A stretch of DNA of 64,000 nt from Virgibacillus siamensis (GTDB lineage: Bacteria; Bacillota; Bacilli; Bacillales; Amphibacillaceae), in the NCBI RefSeq assembly GCF_900162695.1, contig NZ_FUIH01000007.1, forward strand, positions 2,480,001 through 2,544,000, written 5' to 3'. The notes below the pieces were generated by a model that saw nothing but the letters and a program-made list of their open reading frames with translations, was not told the origin of the DNA and ran no database searches. A program made the translations under genes and the position numbers. How positions within the stretch are numbered: position 1 is the first letter of the stretch; each line of letters begins with the position of its first letter. Of this stretch, positions 50,708 to 60,000 are shown piece after piece.

Positions 50708-52639
50708 ATGAATAAACGACAACAGGCTTTATTGCGATTATTGCTGGCAAGGACGGAGGAGCCGCTTCGAATTCAGGAATTGGCGGCTAAACTGGATTGT
50801 TCGGAAAAAACGGTGCGCAATGATTTGAAGCAATTAGACGGTTCCTTAAAACCTTTTCCATCTGCTGTAATCACCCGCAAACCCGGGAGTGGCATTCGCT
50901 TATCAATCGGCAGCGACGATTATGCGGAACTGATCAACCATATGTACCAGACCGAAAAAGCCGGCACATCTGAACACGAGCAGATCCTGATACTTGCTCA
51001 TCAATTGCTGATAAGCGATAAGCCGAAAACCTTAACAGTGCTATCGGAAAAATTGTATACGAACAAAATGACTGTCCGGAATTACCTGCATATGATTGCC
51101 CACTGGCTTGAACAGTATGATCTGAAACTGATATCCAAACAGCGCATCGGCAACCATATTGAGGGCAGTGAATTGAATAAACGGAACGCACTGGCTCATC
51201 TTACAGATTTAATTTCCACGAAGGTCACGGAACCAAAACGAGATCATATGCTGCAGCTATTCCCGGCTCATGAAATTGGTACGGTTAGAAAAGCCTTGAA
51301 AGATCTGCAGCATACCTTTCCTGTACCTTTGACACAAGGGGAAACAGAGAGCCTGCTTATTCATGCGCTGATTATGGTGCAGCGGACCAGAAATCGTTCT
51401 CAGCTATCATTGGATTATCCAGAAATCAAGCAAGGGATAGACTCGGAGGCTTCCCGGATGACAGACTGGTTTTTAAATCGACTGCAGAATGCGCTTCGGA
51501 TCTCCTTCCCTGACAGTGAACATATTTATTTCACCTGGCATTTGCAAAGCTGCCAACACCTGAATCAAAGCCTAAATACATCCGACAAGCAGCAAATCGA
51601 AGACATCGTCCAGCATCTGACAACGCAGATGCAAATTATGGCGATGACGGATTTCACGCAGGACAACATCTTGTCAAAAGGACTTTTCACGCATTTGGAG
51701 TCAACATTGAACCGGATCCGCCACGGGCTGGTTATTACCAATCCCATGCTGACAGACATCAAGCAAACATACCCGTACATGTTCAGCATGGTTGTCTTTT
51801 CACTGGAGGAAGTCAACAAATCCTATCAGTTAAATATCCCGGAAGATGAGGCGGCATACCTTGTCTTGCATTTCCAGGCGGCCATTGAACGAATGCGAAA
51901 AGATACAACCGCCATGAAGCGCGCAGTCATTGTCTGTGAACTTGGCATTGGCATGTCCCATCTGCTGCAGGCAAAACTTGAGCAGACCTATCAGAACATT
52001 GACATCCAGGCATGCCTGAATAAAGCCGAAACAAAAACTTACCTTGCCGAAAACAACGTTGATTTTGTCATCGCAACTACGGACTTACCGGACACCGGGA
52101 TCCCGGTCATTCAAATTTCCCCGTTGTTGAAAGAAAAAGACAAAAGGCAGCTTAACAAGTTTTTGCAATCGATGGTGGCCGAAACAATTTCCGTTGAGCA
52201 GTCCCTTAAACATGTCGGCCAGCTACTGGATGAAAAAACAATTTATCTGGATGTCAATCTGGATCACCGATTTGAAATTGTCGAACTGCTTGCCGGCAAC
52301 CTGTTTCAACAAGGCTATGTTAAAAAAACCTTCATTCACAGTTCGCTGGCGAGAGAAAAATCAGCATCGACTGAAATTGGCGGTGGTATCGCAATCCCCC
52401 ACGCCAATCCGGATTCGGTCAAACGATCGGTTATTTCCATAGCCATCCTAAAAGACCCGATTGAATGGGGAGAACAGCTCGTGTCCGTTGTTTTTCTGCT
52501 TGCAGTGTCTGCGGCTGATCAAGACAAGGCGAGGCCACTTATGCAAACCATTGCCTCCATCAGTCAACAGCCGGACATCATCCAGCAGCTAAAACAGGCT
52601 GAAAACTCTTCTGATGTCGTGGCCATTTTCCGCAAATAA
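50708..52639 (+). CDS. manR: PRD-containing transcriptional activator, ManR-like
   Basis: A 643-residue regulator: N-terminal HTH domain (LRIQELAAKLDCSEKTVRNDLKQLD), a second HTH region (VLSEKLYTNKMTVRNYL), two PTS regulation domains (about 175-400, with conserved His in LLIHALIMVQRTR and YLVLHFQAAIER), an EIIB-like domain with Cys in VIVCELGIGMSHLL, and a C-terminal EIIA-type domain with His in GGGIAIPHANPDS. Phosphorylation of these sites by HPr and EIIB reports sugar flux. ATG at 50708 follows GGTGG; an upstream frame start lacks a site. The next gene is the matching PTS permease, as in B. subtilis manR-manP, though LicR/FruR-type relatives exist. Confidence 0.85.
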   Translation: MNKRQQALLRLLLARTEEPLRIQELAAKLDCSEKTVRNDLKQLDGSLKPFPSAVITRKPGSGIRLSIGSDDYAELINHMYQTEKAGTSEHEQILILAHQLLISDKPKTLTVLSEKLYTNKMTVRNYLHMIAHWLEQYDLKLISKQRIGNHIEGSELNKRNALAHLTDLISTKVTEPKRDHMLQLFPAHEIGTVRKALKDLQHTFPVPLTQGETESLLIHALIMVQRTRNRSQLSLDYPEIKQGIDSEASRMTDWFLNRLQNALRISFPDSEHIYFTWHLQSCQHLNQSLNTSDKQQIEDIVQHLTTQMQIMAMTDFTQDNILSKGLFTHLESTLNRIRHGLVITNPMLTDIKQTYPYMFSMVVFSLEEVNKSYQLNIPEDEAAYLVLHFQAAIERMRKDTTAMKRAVIVCELGIGMSHLLQAKLEQTYQNIDIQACLNKAETKTYLAENNVDFVIATTDLPDTGIPVIQISPLLKEKDKRQLNKFLQSMVAETISVEQSLKHVGQLLDEKTIYLDVNLDHRFEIVELLAGNLFQQGYVKKTFIHSSLAREKSASTEIGGGIAIPHANPDSVKRSVISIAILKDPIEWGEQLVSVVFLLAVSAADQDKARPLMQTIASISQQPDIIQQLKQAENSSDVVAIFRK

Positions 52640-52684
52640 TTCATTTTTACCAATCGTTCCGGTAAAAATGAATTATTTTTTTGC
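52636..52684 (+). terminator. Terminator between manR and manP
   Basis: AATAATTCATTTTTACC (52636-52651 region) pairs with GGTAAAAATGAATTATT (52661-52677), followed by TTTTTTG. It overlaps the manR stop codon. TATAAT at 52698-52703 without a good -35 lies just after it, as expected for an activator-dependent manP promoter. Confidence 0.8.
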
Positions 52685-52734
52685 TGAAAAAGGAAGATAT
52701 AATTAAAGCAAATCGACGAATGGAGGAAACAACA

Positions 52735-54702
52735 ATGCGCATTTTAGCTGTAACCGCTTGCCCGGTCGGCATCGCCCATACGTACATGGCAGCAGAAAAC
52801 CTGCAAAAAGCTGCTGATGAAATGGGCGTGGATATGAAAGTGGAAACGCAAGGCTCAATCGGTGCTGAAAACGAGCTGACTGAACAAGACATCGCTGAAG
52901 CGGACGGCATTATTATTGCCAGTGATAAAGATATAGCGAAAGATCGTTTTGCCGGCAAAAAACTGCTCGTTGTCGGAGTACAGGAAGGCATCCGAAACCC
53001 AAAAAAACTTATCGAGAAAGTCCAAAACGACGATGTTCCTGTTCACGGCGGTGACATGAAATCTGTCAGCCATGTAAAACAAGAACGCAAGAAAAAAGAG
53101 AATCAAATCTATCGCCACCTGATGAATGGTGTCTCCTACATGATTCCATTTATCGTTGTCGGCGGACTGTTAATCGCGATATCGCTTGCCCTTGGAGGCA
53201 ACCAGACGGAAGGCGGCATCGTTATTCCGGACGACTCGTTCTGGAAACATATTGAAGCTATTGGAGCTGCTTCCTTCAGTTTCATGGTGCCAATCTTAGC
53301 CGGATTCATCGCCGTCAGTATCGCGGACCGTCCCGGATTGGTTCCCGGCATGGTCGGTGGTTATATTGCGGCGAACGGAAGTTTTTATGGAAGTGAAGCA
53401 GGTGCAGGTTTTATCGGCGGCATTATCGCCGGATTCCTGGCAGGCTATATCGCACTTGCGATTAAGAAAATCAACGTGCCAAAATCGGTACAGCCTGTTA
53501 TGCCGATTATTTTCATTCCAATTATCGCTACCCTGATCGTCGGTGTACTTCTGATTTTTGTCATTGGTGCACCAGTTGCCAGTGTATTTGAAGGTCTGAC
53601 AGGCTGGCTGGAAGGAATGCAGGGTGCAAGCTCGATTGTGCTGGCATTAATTCTGGGGGCCATGATTGCCGTTGATATGGGCGGACCATTCAACAAAGTG
53701 GCTTTCCTGTTCGGCGCAGCCATGATTGCGGAAGGAAACTATGAAATTATGGGGGCAATTGCCGCGGCCATCTGTATTCCGCCGCTCGGCATGGGTCTTG
53801 CCACCTTTATTAACAAACGGAAATTTAACCCGGCGGAAAAAGAAACCGGAAAAGCATCCTTTACGATGGGGCTGTTTGGTATCACGGAAGGTGCCATACC
53901 ATTTGCCGCCCAAGATCCACTGCGTGTCATCCCGAGTATAATGGTCGGTTCCATGACAGGGGCCGTCATTGCCATGCTGGGCGGCGTCGGGGACCATGTT
54001 GCCCATGGCGGACCAATCGTTGCTGTGCTTGGCGCTGTTGACAATGTGCTGATGTTTTTTGTTGCAGCAGCTGTCGGTACTGTCGTTACAGCATTCCTTG
54101 TCAACTTCCTGAAAAAAGATGTCATGCCGGCTCCGGCTGCAGCAACCCCGGATGGCGGAAGTGTTGCGGTTAATGATGAAGGAAGTAATCCGATAGAAGA
54201 ATCAATTGGCAATCAAGATGAAAGCGAGCAAAAAGAAATCACCATTACGAAACTGACCGACATCTTAACGAAAGATTTAATCAATACGTCGTTAACAAGC
54301 AATACGCAAGATGAAGCAATTGATGAATTAAGCGGAATGCTCGACGCACAAGGAATTATCTCATCCAGTGAAACGTTCAAACAGGCCATCTATGCACGTG
54401 AAAACGAAAGCACCACCGGTCTCGGCATGAGCATTGCCATTCCGCATGCCAAGTCAAAAGCCGTCAAAACCCCCGCCGTTGCATTTGGCATAAGCCAGGA
54501 AGGCATTGACTGGAACAGCATGGACGGCAGCAAAGCAAAACTCATTTTCATGATCGCTGCTCCGGAAGAACGAGCAGCAGACGACCACCTGAAAATACTG
54601 CAAATGCTGTCTCGGAAACTGATGGATGAGTCATATCGTGAAGAACTGCTGAATGTGACGTCAAAGGAAGAAGCTTATAAGCTGTTGGAGAGTGTGGAAT
54701 AA
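52735..54702 (+). CDS. manP: PTS fructose/mannose-family EIIBCA permease, ManP-like
   Basis: A 655-residue fused PTS enzyme. EIIB 1-100 with the phospho-Cys9 in AVTACPVGIAHTYMAAE; EIIC about 125-460 with eight or more membrane segments and GGPFNKVAFLFG, FGITEGAIPFAAQDPLRVIPSI; EIIA about 505-655 with phospho-His in MSIAIPHAKSKAV. It imports and phosphorylates mannose or fructose. ATG at 52735 follows GGAGG; an in-frame TTG 18 codons upstream lies within the promoter. Domain order B-C-A is that of ManP rather than FruA (A-B-C). No manA gene follows; a terminator does. Confidence 0.9.
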   Translation: MRILAVTACPVGIAHTYMAAENLQKAADEMGVDMKVETQGSIGAENELTEQDIAEADGIIIASDKDIAKDRFAGKKLLVVGVQEGIRNPKKLIEKVQNDDVPVHGGDMKSVSHVKQERKKKENQIYRHLMNGVSYMIPFIVVGGLLIAISLALGGNQTEGGIVIPDDSFWKHIEAIGAASFSFMVPILAGFIAVSIADRPGLVPGMVGGYIAANGSFYGSEAGAGFIGGIIAGFLAGYIALAIKKINVPKSVQPVMPIIFIPIIATLIVGVLLIFVIGAPVASVFEGLTGWLEGMQGASSIVLALILGAMIAVDMGGPFNKVAFLFGAAMIAEGNYEIMGAIAAAICIPPLGMGLATFINKRKFNPAEKETGKASFTMGLFGITEGAIPFAAQDPLRVIPSIMVGSMTGAVIAMLGGVGDHVAHGGPIVAVLGAVDNVLMFFVAAAVGTVVTAFLVNFLKKDVMPAPAAATPDGGSVAVNDEGSNPIEESIGNQDESEQKEITITKLTDILTKDLINTSLTSNTQDEAIDELSGMLDAQGIISSSETFKQAIYARENESTTGLGMSIAIPHAKSKAVKTPAVAFGISQEGIDWNSMDGSKAKLIFMIAAPEERAADDHLKILQMLSRKLMDESYREELLNVTSKEEAYKLLESVE

Positions 54703-54754
54703 AGCACAGTCACGATTTTCCACTTTCCAAATTGCTAATAATAAGCAAATCATA

Positions 54755-54798
54755 AGAAAAGCGGAAGGAGGCTCACTTATGCCTCCTTCCGCTTTTCT
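54755..54798. terminator. Strong bidirectional terminator after manP
   Basis: AGAAAAGCGGAAGGAGGC (54755-54772) and its exact complement (54781-54798) form an 18-bp stem with an 8-nt loop and T tracts on both strands, between the converging manP and EamA genes. Confidence 0.93.
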
Positions 54799-54817
54799 TC
54801 TATTAAATTACATTCCA

Positions 54818-55741
54818 TCAATTTAATTGTCGTTTCCGTTTACCCGTATAATTCACAGCGATAATCCCAATCGCCACCAGCATTAGGGCACCTATTATTT
54901 TTAATGTCAATTCCTCGCCGGGAATAAATATTGCTGACAAAATAACGCCTGATACGGGTGTAATGAACTTGAACATACTGATTTCCCCAGCTTTATTGAA
55001 CTTCAGGATAGAATACCATAAGGCGAACGCCGTTGTTGATAGAAGTGCTGCATAAATCAGCAGCCCCCAGCCAAGCGGCGTGAAAGTTATTGCATCAGAA
55101 TCCAGTTGCGGAACCCCAATGATCAGCATAAGGCTCGCTCCTATCGTTAATTGCCACCCGGTCAGTGTAAAAGGATGAATCCCTACCGCAAGTTCTTTTG
55201 CCATAATGGTTCCAATTGAACTTGTGAGTGCGGCTAACAACATGAACCCCTCTGCAGTGAACCGAAAACTTAATTCAAAATCCTGCCCCCAGTTGGCTGC
55301 AACAATTCCTGCAAAGCCGGCAATTAATCCAAATGCTTTTTTAGTATTGATGCGATCATCACTGTAAAAAAAGTGAGCCAGCACAATGGTGAAAAACGTC
55401 CCGCTTGAAATTAGTATTGCTCCCTGCATTCCGGATACCTTTGCGAGCCCATTATAGAAAAAATAGTATTGCATCGCTGTTTGAATGATTCCAAAGATAA
55501 TTAAAAACAAAAACTGTTTCCCCGAAACATGCAGTCTGTCCCTATTGAAAATAAACAAACCCACAAGAAGGATTAAACCTGCCAATAAAAATCGCATCCC
55601 GGCAAATACAATCTTGGCTATCGTGTCATCCTGAGCCATCTGCAATTCTTCGTAACTCACCTTTAATACCGGAAAGGCACTTCCCCATAAAATTGAACAA
55701 AACACAGCCGTACAAACGACGGCCCATTTTTTCCTGAACAT
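54818..55741 (-). CDS. EamA-family (DMT superfamily) transporter
   Basis: A 307-residue membrane protein with ten hydrophobic segments in two EamA repeats (SILWGSAFPVLKVSYEEL in the first; TSSIGTIMAKELAV..PFTLTGWQLTIGASLMLI and FALWYSILKFNKAGEISMFKFITPVSGVILS in the second). Such proteins usually export amino acids or other metabolites. ATG at 55741 with GGAG five bases upstream is preferred to the TTG three codons earlier. It follows the MarR gene by about 150 nt and may belong to its regulon; the cargo is unknown. Confidence 0.9.
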   Translation of the reverse strand: MFRKKWAVVCTAVFCSILWGSAFPVLKVSYEELQMAQDDTIAKIVFAGMRFLLAGLILLVGLFIFNRDRLHVSGKQFLFLIIFGIIQTAMQYYFFYNGLAKVSGMQGAILISSGTFFTIVLAHFFYSDDRINTKKAFGLIAGFAGIVAANWGQDFELSFRFTAEGFMLLAALTSSIGTIMAKELAVGIHPFTLTGWQLTIGASLMLIIGVPQLDSDAITFTPLGWGLLIYAALLSTTAFALWYSILKFNKAGEISMFKFITPVSGVILSAIFIPGEELTLKIIGALMLVAIGIIAVNYTGKRKRQLN

Positions 55742-55890
55742 ATTCTCCAAACCGTGTCACTCCATGTTATCCATCTGTTTCTTTTTACTAGTAAATACTG
55801 TAACGGTACTGCCGGAAGATGTCCAGTGGGGTGCCTTTGTCTGTCCCGCCTTATTTCACCTACTTTCAGGCGACACATGAACTGGTCAGC

Positions 55891-56310
55891 TCATACCGAA
55901 CGACCCAACTTCTCATAAATGGACAATAGCTGTTTTCTTTCCTCCTCGGTCAGTTTCTCAAACAAGTTTTTGCGCAGTTCCACTCCTTTTTGGTTTGCCC
56001 GTTGAACGGTTACAATCCCTTCATCGGTAATTCCCAGATTAACAATGCGGCGGTCAGTCTCATCTCTGATTCTCCGCGCCAGCTTTTTCCGTACAAGTTT
56101 TTCCGATAAATGGGTCAGGGTAGGAGGAGTCAGGCCCAACACCTTGGCAATATCTGAAGGCCGGCTATCTCCATGAACCATTAAATGACCGAGAACAAGA
56201 ATATGGGAAACACCGAGATCTTCATCAAATACTTTATTCCATTGTACAATCAAGTTATTGGTTACTTTATCCATGCTATTAATAATTTGAAAAATAGTTG
56301 GTTCTTCCAT
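55891..56310 (-). CDS. MarR-family transcriptional regulator
   Basis: A 139-residue MarR protein with the winged-helix region HGDSRPSDIAKVLGLTPPTLTHLSEKLVRKKLARRIRDETDRRIVNLGITDEG, where DxRxxxLxLT-type wing residues are conserved. The first residues match dimerisation helices. ATG at 56310; the upstream CAGGGAT is a weak site. It ends the MFS-SDR-SDR-MarR run (68 nt after the SDR gene) and likely represses it through the TTAGATATCTAA site at 59355-59366. Ligand unknown. Confidence 0.88.
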   Translation of the reverse strand: MEEPTIFQIINSMDKVTNNLIVQWNKVFDEDLGVSHILVLGHLMVHGDSRPSDIAKVLGLTPPTLTHLSEKLVRKKLARRIRDETDRRIVNLGITDEGIVTVQRANQKGVELRKNLFEKLTEEERKQLLSIYEKLGRSV

Positions 56311-56378
56311 TCAATTGATCCCTGCTTTCTATAAGTAAGAGCTCCCAACCATGTCGGGAGCTCTTTTTATCATACAAA

Positions 56379-57113
56379 CTATTGTGCTGAAAATCCACCG
56401 TCAATGACCAATTCGGCACCGGTGATGAAAGCTGCATCATCTGACGCCAGGAACAATGCTGCCTTGGCAATGTCCTCAGGCTGGCCCAGCCGCTGCAATG
56501 GTGTTGCCTGAACAAGCTGGTCCAGCAAATCTTTAGACGTACTCAATAATTTTGTCATAGGTGTTTCAACAATTCCAGGGAACAATGCATTAACGCGGAC
56601 GCCCTGGTTGCCAAAGTTCGTTGCAGCTGCTTTGGAAATCGCCCGTACTGCCCCTTTGGATGCGGAATAATGATTAAATCCCTGTCCGATTTGCGCTGTA
56701 TAAGATGAAATGTTCACAATCGAACCTTTTTTCTGTTCCGCCATGTATGGCGCTATATGTTTCATCCCGGCAAATGGGCCGAATCCGTTTATGGTCAGCA
56801 TTTTTTGCCAGTCATCAACATTAATTTCCGTGTATGGTTTTTCAGATGAGATACCGGCATTGTTGACAAGCACATCAATACTGCCAAAGCGGTCTTTCAC
56901 ATTTTTCGCGAAAGCTTTCCATTCCTCGTCCGACGCTACGTTTAATTTCATTCCATAAACGTTTTCTTTCTGACTTGCCGCTTTCAATGCTTCTTCATTA
57001 ATATCAGCAGCAATGACGATTGCTCCTTCCCGGCTGAATAAATCAACCATATATTCACCGATACCGGAAGCTCCACCAGTGACCACAGCAACTTTATTAT
57101 CTAATTTCCCCAT
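56379..57113 (-). CDS. Short-chain dehydrogenase/reductase (classical SDR) 1
   Basis: A 244-residue SDR oxidoreductase: cofactor loop TGGASGIGEYM, acidic AADIN (suggesting NAD), NNAG, catalytic Ser in NISSYTA, YSASKGAVR (Tyr-xxx-Lys) and the C-terminal FLASDDAAFITGAELVIDGGF. ATG at 57113 follows AGGGG at eight bases. It lies 12 nt after the second SDR gene and probably works in the same pathway, perhaps on a hydroxylated compound imported by the MFS protein. Confidence 0.9.
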   Translation of the reverse strand: MGKLDNKVAVVTGGASGIGEYMVDLFSREGAIVIAADINEEALKAASQKENVYGMKLNVASDEEWKAFAKNVKDRFGSIDVLVNNAGISSEKPYTEINVDDWQKMLTINGFGPFAGMKHIAPYMAEQKKGSIVNISSYTAQIGQGFNHYSASKGAVRAISKAAATNFGNQGVRVNALFPGIVETPMTKLLSTSKDLLDQLVQATPLQRLGQPEDIAKAALFLASDDAAFITGAELVIDGGFSAQ

Positions 57114-57125
57114 CAAACTCACCCC

Positions 57126-57875
57126 TTAATGTAATTTAATTGTTCCACCATCAACCATAATTGTCTGACCAGTTATAAAATCAGAATCACTGCTTGCCAA
57201 AAATACGGCAGCCCGTCCAATATCCTGCTCCGGATCGCCAAGCCGGCGCAGTGGAATATTATTAACCATGGCATCATACATGTCAGGAGCACTTTCACTC
57301 CAAGCCTTCACGCCTTCTGTCAAAGCAATTGGGGAAATCAAATTGACATTAATACCATCTGGTCCCCATTCATTAGCAGTTACACGTGAGATTCCCCTAA
57401 TTGCTTCTTTGGCAGCAGCGTAGGAAGTTTGTGTAGCCTGTCCGTCAATGCCTGCTCCGGATGCAAAGTTAATAACGTTACCTTGCGACTTCTTCAGCTC
57501 CTGATATGCTGCTTGCATAAAATGGAAGGTAGGATAGAAACCAGTATTAAACGATAAATCAAGCATATCCTCTGTTGTTTCAACAAAAGGTGCCTGTTTG
57601 GAGGCATGCGCGTTATTCACTAAAATATCCAGCCTGCCGAACTTTTCAACAACATCTGCAACAATTTCCTGCACATTTTCTTTAACGGAAATATCTTTTA
57701 TGAAAAGCATTCCTTCTGTAAATTGATTGACCTCGGCAAGTGTTTCATTTCCTTTTTCCTCATTAATATCAACAATTGCAATATGGGCACCTTCCTTCGC
57801 CATTGCCAGCGCCATACCCCTGCCAATTCCTGAAGCACTTCCGGTTATAATGCCTACTTTGTTTTGCAACTTCAT
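57126..57875 (-). CDS. Short-chain dehydrogenase/reductase (classical SDR) 2
   Basis: A 249-residue SDR protein: TGSASGIGRGMALAMA, VDIN acidic turn, NNAHASKQ (His replaces the usual Gly of NNAG), SGAGI with the catalytic Ser, YAAAKEAIR and FLASSDSDFITGQTIMVDGG. It differs enough from SDR 1 to act on a different substrate or step. ATG at 57875 follows AAAGGATG; a start eight codons upstream has no site. It follows the MFS gene by 120 nt. Confidence 0.88.
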   Translation of the reverse strand: MKLQNKVGIITGSASGIGRGMALAMAKEGAHIAIVDINEEKGNETLAEVNQFTEGMLFIKDISVKENVQEIVADVVEKFGRLDILVNNAHASKQAPFVETTEDMLDLSFNTGFYPTFHFMQAAYQELKKSQGNVINFASGAGIDGQATQTSYAAAKEAIRGISRVTANEWGPDGINVNLISPIALTEGVKAWSESAPDMYDAMVNNIPLRRLGDPEQDIGRAAVFLASSDSDFITGQTIMVDGGTIKLH

Positions 57876-57995
57876 GTTTAAACATCCTTTCCAAATCAAT
57901 TTTAAAATAAGCTATAGAGTGAACCTACATTTAGTAGAATTTTTTCTTTCCCCCATGGGTTCACCCGAAATCATGAAGCGGGAGTCTCATTGCCA

Positions 57996-59270
57996 TTACA
58001 CTTCATTGCTTGTCCAAAACCCTTTTTGCTGCAACTTGTTTTTGCCTTTAAACGCAGCAATCACACATGCAATATTACAAATGAACATAATAAGAATGGC
58101 ATATAAAGCCGTCGTATAACTTCCGGTAAAGTCATAAATAAAACCATACGCAGGCAGCGCGACAATCGAGGAAATCGCCAGCCCCAAGGAAGCAGTCGAA
58201 TATATTTGGCTGTACTCTTTATTTCCAAACAATGCTGTCGTGAGCGCTGGTCCCAGTGTCCCGATGGAAGCTGATACAACACCTAACAAGCCTACCGCCA
58301 ACCCAATGGAGAAAAATCCATAGGTCAAAAACAGTAACATACAGATTGCCAGTATTCCGATAACCATCGTAAATAGTGCCGTATTCCTGGATCCGATTTT
58401 GTCAATCATCATACCAATAACCAGTGATCCAACAAGTACACCAGTCATAAACAGACCCATAACATTGCCGGCAAATGTAACGTCAAACCCTTTATTGATC
58501 AGATATGTTGGGATATGCATGGAAAAACTTGCAATCGATGTAACAAAGAAGAAAAAGACCACTAACAAGTAAAAGGCCGAAGATTTCTTCGCTGCTGCCA
58601 TCGTTACACCCTGCTCACCGGATTCGTGCTTATCATTGCCGCCTTGTTCGGTTTCTTCCATTCCATAAGGCTGCAATCCCATTTCCTCTGGTGACTGTCT
58701 GACGATAAGGAATATGATTGGCACTGCAATAATCATAACTGCAAGCCCGACAATAAAATATGAGGTTCGCCATCCTTGACCAGCAATTAACCCCCCGACA
58801 ACCGGCTGGGCGATTGCACCAACCGCCCCACCGGCAGCACTCAAAATCCCGAGCGCAAGTCCGTTTTTCTTTTTAAACCACTGGTTAATAAGAACCGGTC
58901 CCGCAATAACTGTGATAAACACGCCACCCACTGCAAGCGGAATGGCCATTAAATACCATCCCCACACAGATTGCATAACACCAAACAAGGCAAAAGCACC
59001 TGCCTGGAGAATAACTGCCACAATCAGAACGAGACGTGTATTAAATTTCGCCATCAGTTTACCGCCAATTGGCAGAAATACCATGGTAATCACTGCAGAT
59101 ACACTAAAATATAAGGTTAATTCCCCCATTCCGACCCCAAGATCTTCCGTTATGGGAGTCAGGAATAGACTGGCAACATTGTTTAAAGCTCCTTTCCCTA
59201 AGCCGACAAAAATACAAACACCTAATAAAACCCACCATGCATAATGGATTTTCTTATTACTTTCACTCAT
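57996..59270 (-). CDS. MFS transporter (OFA/monocarboxylate-like)
   Basis: A 424-residue major facilitator with 12 predicted membrane segments and a charged central loop (about 195-225). YAWWVLLGVCIFVGLGKGALNN, GPVLINQWFKKKNGLALGILSAAGGAVGAIAQPV and GWRTSYFIVGLAVMI are typical of the OFA and monocarboxylate-transporter branch, suggesting an organic acid or similar anion as cargo. ATG at 59270 follows AGGGTGAT. It is the first gene of the run with two SDR genes and marR. The promoter and palindrome lie upstream. Confidence 0.9.
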   Translation of the reverse strand: MSESNKKIHYAWWVLLGVCIFVGLGKGALNNVASLFLTPITEDLGVGMGELTLYFSVSAVITMVFLPIGGKLMAKFNTRLVLIVAVILQAGAFALFGVMQSVWGWYLMAIPLAVGGVFITVIAGPVLINQWFKKKNGLALGILSAAGGAVGAIAQPVVGGLIAGQGWRTSYFIVGLAVMIIAVPIIFLIVRQSPEEMGLQPYGMEETEQGGNDKHESGEQGVTMAAAKKSSAFYLLVVFFFFVTSIASFSMHIPTYLINKGFDVTFAGNVMGLFMTGVLVGSLVIGMMIDKIGSRNTALFTMVIGILAICMLLFLTYGFFSIGLAVGLLGVVSASIGTLGPALTTALFGNKEYSQIYSTASLGLAISSIVALPAYGFIYDFTGSYTTALYAILIMFICNIACVIAAFKGKNKLQQKGFWTSNEV

Positions 59271-59354
59271 AATCTATCACCCTGATTACCTTTCAACTTC
59301 TCATTTGATATAAAAATAAATATCAGCAGTACTAGCGTTGTGCTGTAAATTTAT

Positions 59355-59366
59355 TTAGATATCTAA
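59355..59366. promoter_or_regulatory. Candidate MarR operator TTAGATATCTAA
   Basis: A perfect 12-bp palindrome located about 8-19 bp downstream of the presumed transcription start of the MFS operon, a usual place for MarR repression. Binding is inferred. Confidence 0.5.
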
Positions 59367-59380
59367 CTATTTCATGTGAA

Positions 59381-59409
59381 ATTATATCAGACTCGTTTAT
59401 GAATAACAA
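59381..59409 (-). promoter_or_regulatory. Sigma-A promoter of the MFS-SDR-SDR-marR operon
   Basis: On the minus strand TTGTTA, 17 bp, TATAAT, with TGA directly before the -10 (extended -10). The leader to the ATG at 59270 is about 100 nt. Confidence 0.75.
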
Positions 59410-59703
59410 TAAAGAATTAATTCATGTTTTTCGCCTTTTTTTGGACACGGCCAGCCAATTATCGCGCGAGACCGACATTTGGGGTTACGAATTTTAGGAA
59501 GGGATAAAAAAAGAAGGAAGATCAATTCTCCCTCCTCACTTTGCTATTCATCATACCTTGCTAATTCCTTCAATTCCTAAGGCATGTACCCGCTCCAATT
59601 AAACAAGATCAACTTATTTGCAAGTTCTTTCCTAAAATCATTCGCTGCCGCTGAACCCCCGCGAGCTTTAGGCGGGAAGCAAAAGAACCGTCCTTCCGTT
59701 TTG

Positions 59704-59997
59704 TTCGGCGCGTTTGCACGTTGGTTCAGCGGCTCGGGCGTTTTGTTCAGCGCTTTTGCACGTTGGTTCAGCGGCTCGTGTGTTTTGTTCAGCGCCTTTG
59801 CACGTTGGTTCAGCGGTTTGTGCGTTTTGTTCGGCGCGTTTGAACTTTGGTTCAGCGGCTCGGGCGTTTTATTCAGCGCGTTTGAACTTTGGTTCAGCGG
59901 TCCATGCGTTTTGTTCGGCGCGTTTGGGCTTTTGTTCAGCGGCTCGGGTGTTTTGATCAGCACCACCCAACCTTTGTTCAGCCAAACCCGCATTCGA
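59704..59997. repeat. Periodic array D: 14 units of exactly 21 bp starting TTC(A/G)GCG
   Basis: TTC(A/G)GCG (unit 13 ATCAGCA, unit 14 TTCAGCC) starts at 59704 and then every 21 bp to 59977. Odd units tend to read GCGC-TTTG-(C/A)AC-TTGG and even units GCGG-CTCGGGCG-TTTTG, giving a 42-bp dimer. Both strands are open because 21 is a multiple of three; the predicted heptad peptides are almost certainly not a protein. It ends at the sulfatase stop codon (60001). The remaining gap 59410-59696 shows nothing else clear. Confidence 0.93.
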
Positions 59998-60000
59998 ACA

